Source: Candidatus Thorarchaeota archaeon
Lineage (GTDB): Archaea > Asgardarchaeota > Thorarchaeia > Thorarchaeales > Thorarchaeaceae
NCBI GenBank assembly: GCA_030642465.1
Contig: DAOWNS010000134.1
Location: 1 to 5,511 of the forward strand
Direction: 5' to 3'
DNA length: 5,511 nt
Under the pieces are notes generated by a model. The model did no database searches and had not been told where the DNA came from. It was given only the letters and a program-made list of their open reading frames with translations. Positions 1 through 5,040 of the stretch are shown here, in pieces. A program made the translations under genes and the position numbers. Numbering within the stretch: the stretch's first letter is position 1; every line of letters starts with the position of its first letter.

Positions 1-165
1 ATCCGTTTCTCATGTTTCGTGATTTTCATAAACACCCAATCGAACCTGGTGTGCGAATGAATCTCACATGTTAGTCTTCTTTCAAAATGATACCACTGAT
101 TGCAAAATGCGCAACTTCAAGAGCCGGAATGTGGTCGGAGGGTTAGCCTCAAGAACTGCCGAGGC

Positions 166-170
166 GGAGG
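166..170 (+). promoter_or_regulatory. Shine-Dalgarno GGAGG that decides the SCP2 gene start
   Basis: A perfect GGAGG core lies 8 bases before the ATG at 179. The upstream in-frame ATGs at 68 and 107 have no comparable motif. This is the main reason for starting the SCP2 gene at 179. A leaderless or short-leader transcript starting at the ATG at 68 cannot be excluded, since an AT-rich TTTTCATAAA stretch lies at 23-32. Confidence 0.5.
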
Positions 171-178
171 CCGACCTC

Positions 179-538
179 ATGTTGGATGAACCGAAGGACT
201 TCATAGGTTATCTAATGGCTCAGCTTATCAACAGGCAACTCGAGGACCCTAAGCTTGAGTCGCAAGTTAAAGGGTGGAAGATGACAGTTGTGCTTGCGAC
301 TGACTACTATCCTGTCACGCTGACTTTCGATAAAGGTGTGAGGTTCTCAAAGGGTGCCGCCAGCGATGCCATGCTAACAGTTGAGATGTCTTTCGGTACA
401 ATAATCCGTCTTGTCATGGAAGAAACATCGACAATCAAGGCTTTTCTCAAGGGCGAAATTAAGGCGAGGGGAATGTTTCGCCATCCAGTGGCAATGAAGA
501 GGTTCTACGGACTCCTTAATGCCGCACTGAAGGGGTGA
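179..538 (+). CDS. SCP2 sterol/lipid-binding domain protein
   Basis: A 119-residue protein consisting of little more than one SCP2 (sterol carrier protein 2-like) domain, which normally spans about 100 residues. The family folds into an alpha/beta sandwich with a hydrophobic tunnel that holds lipids or acyl chains. Visible hallmarks are a helical N-terminus (MLDEPKDFIGYLMAQLINR), a beta-rich centre with the WKMTVVL and YYPVTLTFDKG strands, the DAMLTVEMS strand, and the C-terminal pattern AFLKGEIKARGMF followed by an amphipathic helix. This matches the family consensus in which a G-x-[IL]-x-[VA]-x-G segment precedes the last helix. There is no signal peptide or membrane helix, so it should be cytosolic. 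The frame is open back to 23, and an ATG at 68 would add 37 residues. That extension is low in hydrophobic pattern and lacks a ribosome site, so I prefer 179. The stop is one base before the FAD oxidoreductase start, so it is probably co-transcribed and may present a hydrophobic substrate to that enzyme (inference). Confidence 0.8.
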   Translation: MLDEPKDFIGYLMAQLINRQLEDPKLESQVKGWKMTVVLATDYYPVTLTFDKGVRFSKGAASDAMLTVEMSFGTIIRLVMEETSTIKAFLKGEIKARGMFRHPVAMKRFYGLLNAALKG

Positions 539-539
539 T

Positions 540-1967
540 ATGGTGAGTTTGAAGGAGAAGTTCGAGAAAATAGTTGGAGCTGACCATGTTTCAGATGGCT
601 CAGCAGAGCGATACGTGTACTCCCGTGACATGACAGAAAATCCTCCACGCGAGCCTCAGCTTGTTGTCATGCCCTCGACCGCTGAAGAGGTTCAGCAGAT
701 CGTGCGCCTTGCAAATGAGGAGCGAGTGCCGCTCGTGCCCTTTGCCACCGGGCAGAATGTGGGTGGGCTAACCATCCCACAAGTTGACGATGCTGTGATT
801 GTGGATCTCAAACGCATGAACAGGATTCTGAATGTGGACGAAGAGGGAATGTACATGGTGGTTGAACCCGGAGTCACTTTTGGACATGTCCGGAAGTATC
901 TCGATGAAAATCATCCAAACCTGCGGTACACGTACGCCATCTCATCGCCTTTCACGTCCGTTATTGCCAATGCGCTCCTTCAGGGACTGTGTGATCTGTC
1001 AACGCGGTACGGCGCCATGGCTGAATTCATCAACGGTCTCGAGGCGGTCTTGCCCACGGGGGAGATTGTTCGTGTTGGCTCTGCGATACTGGGGGACGAC
1101 AACTGGTTTGGGCGATACCCGCTGCCAGACTTGGTGGGACTGTTCACTGGGTGGCAGGGAATGACTGGAATCGTCACAAAGATGGCTCTCCAACTCTGGC
1201 CGAAGAAGCCGTTTACAAGGCATTTCGCGTTGTTTACCTTTGGGGAGTTCATGACTACTGATCTTTTGAAACAGATAGTCCGTGCAGACTTGGCGGAGGA
1301 TGCAGGTGCTCTCTCCTTCTCGGTTGTCAAAGGTCTCATCGGCATGCCAGCTCCAATTGAAGCTATTGAAGGCGAGCCGGACTATGGGACGTTTCTAAAT
1401 TTGAGTGGGGTAACTAGGTTAGTGCTCGGTGGAAAGGTTAGATTGCTGGAAGGGATTGTTAACAACTCAAAGGTCAAAGAGCCAAAGAACCTGCTCATTC
1501 CATTTGAGGCCGTGGCACGGCTTATGAGTGAGGAAGCGTACGGGTGGGTTGACTTTCCGTCAGATTCGTTCAAGCAGCTCACCGAATATGATGGACTAAC
1601 ATGGATGGGAACATACATTCACCCTAGGAATTGGGGCGAAGCCTTGGTCAAGGGTAGGGAAATAGTCGAGAAGTACGGCTATGAGCTAATGGCTTTCCTC
1701 AAACCGATGAAAGGAATGCACTTCTGTGAGTTCAAGTTCATTATTCGTTTCGAAAGGGACGACGAGAACTTGAAGAAGGTTCGCCAGTGCAATAATGAGT
1801 TGCTGGACCTTGCATTGGACCTAAAGGCAATCCCCTACAAGACGCCTGTCTGGTCGGCTAAGAAGCTTCATGAGCGTGCTGATCCCAACTTTGTTGAGCT
1901 TGTCAGGCGGATTCGCGACCTGCTCGACCCTAATGGCATCATGAACCCGGGACGGTGGGGTCTATGA
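540..1967 (+). CDS. FAD-dependent oxidoreductase, PCMH/VAO superfamily (GlcD-like)
   Basis: A 475-residue flavoprotein of the PCMH-type FAD-binding superfamily, whose members include glycolate oxidase GlcD, D-lactate dehydrogenases, vanillyl-alcohol oxidase and p-cresol methylhydroxylase. The FAD-binding domain runs from about residue 36 to 222. It opens with PQLVVMPSTAEEVQQIVRLA and contains the diphosphate-loop region PFATGQNVGGLTIP (67-80), the VVEPGVTFGHVRKYL segment (107-121), YGAMAEFINGLEAVLPTGEIV (157-177) and DLVGLFTGWQGMTGIVTKMALQLWP, read in parts, at 197-221. The substrate/cap domain follows, ending in the typical LLDPNGIMNPGRWGL tail. The length is close to GlcD (about 500). The HxGDGNxH-like metal-site motif of hydroxy-acid oxidases is absent; MKGMHFCEFKF occupies roughly that region (390-400). 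The substrate is therefore not assigned. The neighbouring 4Fe-4S/CCG protein, which overlaps its stop, is probably its electron-accepting partner. The start is ambiguous: ATG at 540 abuts GGGGTGAT (532-539), so GTG at 543 or TTG at 549 (9 bases after that motif) are alternatives that change only one to three residues. Confidence 0.85.
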   Translation: MVSLKEKFEKIVGADHVSDGSAERYVYSRDMTENPPREPQLVVMPSTAEEVQQIVRLANEERVPLVPFATGQNVGGLTIPQVDDAVIVDLKRMNRILNVDEEGMYMVVEPGVTFGHVRKYLDENHPNLRYTYAISSPFTSVIANALLQGLCDLSTRYGAMAEFINGLEAVLPTGEIVRVGSAILGDDNWFGRYPLPDLVGLFTGWQGMTGIVTKMALQLWPKKPFTRHFALFTFGEFMTTDLLKQIVRADLAEDAGALSFSVVKGLIGMPAPIEAIEGEPDYGTFLNLSGVTRLVLGGKVRLLEGIVNNSKVKEPKNLLIPFEAVARLMSEEAYGWVDFPSDSFKQLTEYDGLTWMGTYIHPRNWGEALVKGREIVEKYGYELMAFLKPMKGMHFCEFKFIIRFERDDENLKKVRQCNNELLDLALDLKAIPYKTPVWSAKKLHERADPNFVELVRRIRDLLDPNGIMNPGRWGL

Positions 1968-3100
1968 CGTCAGATGAGTCTGTAATCGAACAATGGCTTC
2001 ATAGCTGCGTTAGGTGCAGCAACTGCAAGTATGTATTCAGAGAATACTCTCCTTCTTGCCCTTCCGGAGAACACTTCGGTTTCGAAACCTACTACGCATC
2101 TGGCCGCATATGGCTTGCACAAGCCCTCTACAAGGGAGAGTTGGAATGGGAGTCATCACTCCTAGACCCTATCTTTGCGTGCACTACATGTGGTAATTGT
2201 GAATCTCAGTGTTTGGCACCACACAGCGAGTATATCGTTGACATGATTGAAGAGCTTCGGGCAAGGGCTGTTCAAGAGATTGGCGGGTTGCCGAGTCATA
2301 TACGCTTCCGTGAGAATGTGGTTCAATGTCACAATCCGTACGGGGCAGAACATCATAATCGAAATCTTGTGGAAACGCACAGTCTGCCTCTTCAGGCTGA
2401 AACTGTCTATTTCGTTGGCTGCACATCCAATTACAGGGAAACCCAGATTCGCGATGCTACAATCTCTGTGCTGAAGAAAGCAGGTGTTGATTTCACAGTG
2501 GTGGACGAGTACTGTTGTGGTTCCCCTCTGATTAGAACCGGGCAGCTTGATCCGGTCAATGAAGCAGCACAACACAACGCCGATGCTATCAAAGATGCCG
2601 GTGCCAAGAGAGTTGTCACGTCGTGCTCAGGGTGCTATCGAACCCTTTCACGGGATTATCCGAAACTCGACATTGAGTTGGGGGTTGAAGTCGTGCACAT
2701 AACTCAATTCCTCAAGGAGCTGATAGACAAAGGCGCTATTGTGCCAAGGTCAACCGAACATCGCCCGATTATCACATGGCACGATCCCTGTCACCTCGGA
2801 AGGCACATGGGTATCTATGATGAACCCCGAGATGTCATCTCGACACTCCCAGTAGATTTGGTGGAGATGGAAACCACCCGCGAAAACGCTTGGTGCTGTG
2901 GAGCCGGCGGAGGGGCTAAGGCTGCCTACAATGACTGGAGTGTTGAAACCTCGAAGAAGCGCATCGAACAAGCTCTCAGGACCGGTGCTGAACTCATCGT
3001 AACAGCATGTCCATTCTGTACTCGAAATCTCCGCGATGGCAGCTCTGAGGATGGCCCTCCGGTTATTGACATAACAGAGCTAGTGGGACGGTTCATCTAA
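1964..3100 (+). CDS. 4Fe-4S and CCG-domain iron-sulfur oxidoreductase (GlcF/HdrD-like)
   Basis: A 378-residue cytosolic electron-transfer protein. Numbering from the ATG at 1964, the N-terminus holds two 4Fe-4S motifs: C15-x2-C18-x2-C21-x10-C32-P and C73-x2-C76-x2-C79-x3-C83. Two CCG (cysteine-rich, HdrB/GlcF-type) domains follow. The first has C153, C184-C185-G and C221-x2-C224. The second has HDPCH (C276), WCCGAGGG (C311-C312) and C349-x2-C352. This is the architecture of GlcF, LutA-like and HdrD-like subunits that accept electrons from an FAD dehydrogenase, and all expected CCG cysteines are present. The first 4Fe-4S motif has an unusually long spacing before its fourth cysteine. ATG 1964 overlaps the preceding TGA as ATGA, the classic coupling arrangement. 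A GTG at 1955 would add three residues and is less likely. In-cell partners are probably the upstream FAD protein and an unidentified acceptor (quinone, ferredoxin or thiol/disulfide). No membrane helix is seen, so any membrane link would need another protein. Confidence 0.9.
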   Translation: MTSDESVIEQWLHSCVRCSNCKYVFREYSPSCPSGEHFGFETYYASGRIWLAQALYKGELEWESSLLDPIFACTTCGNCESQCLAPHSEYIVDMIEELRARAVQEIGGLPSHIRFRENVVQCHNPYGAEHHNRNLVETHSLPLQAETVYFVGCTSNYRETQIRDATISVLKKAGVDFTVVDEYCCGSPLIRTGQLDPVNEAAQHNADAIKDAGAKRVVTSCSGCYRTLSRDYPKLDIELGVEVVHITQFLKELIDKGAIVPRSTEHRPIITWHDPCHLGRHMGIYDEPRDVISTLPVDLVEMETTRENAWCCGAGGGAKAAYNDWSVETSKKRIEQALRTGAELIVTACPFCTRNLRDGSSEDGPPVIDITELVGRFI

Positions 3101-3122
3101 GCTTGATATGTTGAATAGGCAT

Positions 3123-3134
3123 CATCTTAAGATG
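3123..3134. promoter_or_regulatory. perfect 12-bp palindrome, possible operator or hairpin
   Basis: CATCTTAAGATG is its own reverse complement and sits in the 54-base gap between the iron-sulfur gene and the MFS gene, 20 bases before the MFS start codon. An alternative register pairs GCATC (3119-3123) with GATGC (3131-3135) around a 7-base loop, and adding a two-base bulge lets AGG (3117-3119) meet CCT (3137-3139). It could be a repressor site for the transporter or a processing hairpin. No U-tract follows, so it is not a convincing terminator. Confidence 0.35.
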
Positions 3135-3154
3135 CACCTACTTATGGTGAATCT

Positions 3155-4396
3155 ATGACCCAAGGCGCACCTGTGAACGGCTCTAGAAATGATGATGCTC
3201 CTGCGGCCAGTCATCCTCAAGAGAATTACAGGGCATTGGAGATCATTGCGTACATACTATTCACGATTGGTCCGATGATTGGAAATGGTGTCCTTGTTAT
3301 GCTTGACGCAATGGCGTCTGACTTCAACGTGAACCCTACTGACGTCATGCTTGCTATTACTGCCTTCATGATCCCATTCGCAGTTGTTCAGCTTTTCTCA
3401 GGGGCAATCTCGGATACCATGGGAAGAGTGCCTGTACTCACGTTTGGGATTCTTGTATACTTGATTGCTATGCTACTAGAAATTTTCTCTACTTCACTTC
3501 CGATGTTCATTTTGGCCAGCATCATCAGCGGCTTTGGATTTGGCTTCGTAAACCCTGTTCTTGTTGCTCTTATTACGGATGGCTGCTCACCTTCTAGCAT
3601 TCCTAAGAGGATGGGGATTGTCGGGGCACTGGCTGCGATAAGTGTCGGTTTGGGTCCAGCGATTGCTGGCCAGCTGGTGATATTTGGTTGGCAAATGTTC
3701 TACTCAGTCTTCTTCGTTTTGTCGTTGTTGTGCTTGACACTTCTTCGCCTTGTGAAACGCCCAGTAAGCAGACAGTCAGGCAAATCCGCGATTGGGGATC
3801 TCATCTCCAATCTCTCACTAGAACTCAAACGCCCGGTCGTACTCCTACTGATGTTGTGCATTTTCGCGGTTGGCCTATCATATACCGCAACAATCCAATG
3901 GACATCTCGGGGCATGGCTGGAGTCGACGAGGGGATGATTGGACTTCTTCTCTTGCTCACTGGAATCGTTGGGGGTGTAGCTGGGATTTCTATGAGCCGA
4001 ATTATCGGGCTTAGGGGCATCGGTACTGTAATTGCTCTTGGACTAGTTTCGCTCTTCACGGCTGTTATTATTCTCCTGCTCGCTGGAAACCTTGCATCAC
4101 CTGTCAATTTACCTCTCATTGCAGCCGCACTCCTAATTGCAGGCTGGGCCGGCGGCACGCTATCTCCAGTCCTGATGACGTACAGCCAGATACTTTCTCC
4201 TGAACGTCGTGGAGTGCTCGCTGGAATTCTTACTTCATCGATGTTCATTGGCAACGCTCTCAACGTGCCAATTTACTCAAGCATCTTCGCTTTCGGAATC
4301 CAATGGGTCTTCACTGCAATCCTCGCTGTTGCAGTGGTTCTATCCATTCTGATGGTGATGCTGCACCGAATTGCGCCGAAACCTGCGATCGAGTAG
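3155..4396 (+). CDS. MFS transporter, 12 transmembrane helices (DHA1-like)
   Basis: A 413-residue integral membrane protein of the major facilitator superfamily. A polar 25-residue N-terminus is followed by twelve hydrophobic segments, roughly at 27-48, 63-86, 93-112, 116-140, 152-172, 177-199, 227-247, 260-280, 287-309, 317-340, 352-374 and 379-403. A basic central loop (200-225) separates the two six-helix halves. Motif A is clear between helices 2 and 3: GAISDTMGRVPVL (83-95, with G83, D87, G90, R91). Helix 5 carries a motif-C-like GLGPAIAG (165-172), typical of proton-coupled drug/metabolite antiporters of the DHA1 type, so export is somewhat more likely than uptake. The substrate is unknown. 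The start ATG has GGTGA (3146-3150) four bases ahead. The gap of 54 bases from the redox operon allows either read-through or a separate promoter. A five-codon ATG-to-TGA frame (3144-3158) overlaps the start but is probably only part of the ribosome site. Confidence 0.9.
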   Translation: MTQGAPVNGSRNDDAPAASHPQENYRALEIIAYILFTIGPMIGNGVLVMLDAMASDFNVNPTDVMLAITAFMIPFAVVQLFSGAISDTMGRVPVLTFGILVYLIAMLLEIFSTSLPMFILASIISGFGFGFVNPVLVALITDGCSPSSIPKRMGIVGALAAISVGLGPAIAGQLVIFGWQMFYSVFFVLSLLCLTLLRLVKRPVSRQSGKSAIGDLISNLSLELKRPVVLLLMLCIFAVGLSYTATIQWTSRGMAGVDEGMIGLLLLLTGIVGGVAGISMSRIIGLRGIGTVIALGLVSLFTAVIILLLAGNLASPVNLPLIAAALLIAGWAGGTLSPVLMTYSQILSPERRGVLAGILTSSMFIGNALNVPIYSSIFAFGIQWVFTAILAVAVVLSILMVMLHRIAPKPAIE

Positions 4397-4444
4397 TAGT
4401 CCGCATTCAGTTGGCTGCTTCTGATTAGTAGAATGAGGGGGCGA

Positions 4445-4513
4445 GCGCTTGCTGGGACTCACTTTGGGTGTGGTAACCATTAATGGATTGTTACCATGAA
4501 TCCCGGTAAGCGC
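4445..4513. repeat. long imperfect inverted repeat; candidate structured RNA
   Basis: The 276 bases between the MFS and DsrE-like genes hold an extended dyad. Bases 4445-4457 pair with 4501-4513 over 13 consecutive positions (11 Watson-Crick and two G-U pairs). After a C/A mismatch come three more pairs (4459-4461 with 4497-4499). A 9-base bulge (4462-4470) then leads to a perfect 7-bp stem, TGGTAAC (4471-4477) with GTTACCA (4490-4496), closed by a 12-base loop. The loop-proximal part contains the palindrome CCATTAATGG (4477-4486). No U-run follows directly, so it is not a simple terminator. It could be a small RNA, a 5' leader element of the downstream gene, a processing signal for the MFS mRNA, or a protein-binding dyad. 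The transcribed strand is not known, and I recognise no Rfam class. Confidence 0.45.
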
Positions 4514-4536
4514 CCACCACCGCAGATAGTGATGCT

Positions 4537-4559
4537 CGCTGTACTAAAGCGTTCTTATT
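4537..4559 (+). terminator. weak hairpin followed by U-rich tract
   Basis: CGCT (4537-4540) pairs with AGCG (4548-4551) around a 7-base loop and is followed by TTCTTATT (4552-4559). The stem is only four pairs. Archaeal termination depends mainly on U-rich tracts, so this could end the MFS transcript or a small RNA containing the 4445-4513 hairpin. The call is tentative. Confidence 0.2.
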
Positions 4560-4627
4560 AGCGAAATGGATGCGAGGTCGCTTCAGTCATGTTGGCTTCC
4601 CATTTCATTGTGTGACCATGCATCAAT

Positions 4628-4635
4628 ACATATGT
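4628..4635 (+). promoter_or_regulatory. possible TATA-like promoter element of the DsrE-like gene
   Basis: An AT-rich palindromic ACATATGT lies about 41 bases before the ATG at 4673. Transcription starting some 25 bases downstream would give a leader of roughly 15-20 bases that just includes the ribosome site. The spacing suits an archaeal promoter but the match to a TATA/BRE consensus is modest. Confidence 0.25.
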
Positions 4636-4658
4636 GACATGAGTGTCCCATATCTAGA

Positions 4659-4665
4659 GGAGTGA
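4659..4665 (+). promoter_or_regulatory. ribosome binding site of the DsrE-like gene
   Basis: GGAGTGA, within the wider GAGGAGTGA, ends 7 bases before the ATG at 4673 and matches most of the GGAGGTGA anti-Shine-Dalgarno complement. It supports that start codon. Confidence 0.6.
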
Positions 4666-4672
4666 AAATCGA

Positions 4673-5005
4673 ATGAGTAACAAGCTGCTAATCATCATCG
4701 CCACGCAGGATAAAGAGAAGGCATTGACAGCCTTAGCTTATGCTCACAACACGATCAAGAACAACTGGCTCTCCGATGTCAAAGTCATCTTCTTTGGGCC
4801 ATTTGAGAATCTAATTACATCAGACGTAGATGTTGCAAAAGAGGTTGCGGCAATCGCACAGCTGACTGGAACCACAGCATGCAAATTCCTGTCGGACAGG
4901 GATGGCATCTCTGAAGAGATTGCCAAGCTCGGAATCGTTGTGGACTACGTAGGCACAATAATATCTGACCATATCAAGGATGGCTATGTACCCATGGTCT
5001 GGTAA
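4673..5005 (+). CDS. DsrE/F-like sulfur-relay family protein
   Basis: A 110-residue protein with the DsrE-like alpha/beta fold pattern. An N-terminal strand KLLIIIATQDKEKALTALAYA is followed by a helix, then the strand VKVIFFGPFENLI (36-48), the helix DVAKEVAAIAQL, and the signature ACKFLSDRDGISEEIAKLGI (69-88). It closes with a YVGTIISDHIKDGYVPMVW end in which a strand and helix alternate. The single cysteine, C70, lies at the position where many DsrE/TusD/peroxiredoxin-like relatives carry their reactive cysteine, before a helix and a conserved G-I pair. Family members relay persulfide sulfur or bind thiol partners; the exact role here is unassigned. It has its own ribosome site and probably its own promoter, and it is not visibly coupled to another gene. 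Its 3' end faces the minus-strand flavoprotein gene 35 bases away. A thiol-redox link between the two is inference from proximity only. Confidence 0.8.
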   Translation: MSNKLLIIIATQDKEKALTALAYAHNTIKNNWLSDVKVIFFGPFENLITSDVDVAKEVAAIAQLTGTTACKFLSDRDGISEEIAKLGIVVDYVGTIISDHIKDGYVPMVW

Positions 5006-5019
5006 CTTATTGCTGTCGA

Positions 5020-5037
5020 ATCCAGCTTTCTGCTGAT
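5020..5037. terminator. small hairpin between convergent genes
   Basis: CAGC (5023-5026) pairs with GCTG (5032-5035) around TTTCT, and AT/AT pairs (5020-5021 with 5036-5037) can extend it past a bulged C. It lies in the 35-base gap between two convergent stop codons, where a bidirectional terminator would be expected, but the stem is short and no strong U-run follows on either strand. Confidence 0.15.
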
Positions 5038-5040
5038 ATG

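Noticed and set aside
68..178. In-frame extension of the SCP2 gene to the ATG at 68, with an AT-rich TTTTCATAAA at 23-32 as its TATA box
   Set aside because: There is no ribosome site at 68, the extra 37 residues do not look like part of the SCP2 domain, and GGAGG is ideally placed before 179. It remains possible if the message is leaderless.
980..1345. Antisense and alternate-frame open stretches across the FAD and iron-sulfur genes
   Set aside because: They overlap strong, family-recognisable genes entirely and have no ribosome sites or domain patterns of their own.
3144..3158. Tiny ATG-GTG-AAT-CTA-TGA frame overlapping the MFS start as ATGA
   Set aside because: Four residues is too short to support as a gene; the GGTGA it contains is better explained as the ribosome site.
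3700..4263. 187-codon open frame antisense to the MFS gene
   Set aside because: Its product is rich in Pro, Ser, Arg and Ile with no recognisable domain, as expected from reading the reverse strand of a membrane-protein gene.
4438..4519. Possible tRNA ending in CGCCC-ACCA, with GGGCG at the 5' side
   Set aside because: Only five acceptor pairs form, there is no TTC-type T-loop or anticodon arm, and the arms instead pair as one long hairpin.
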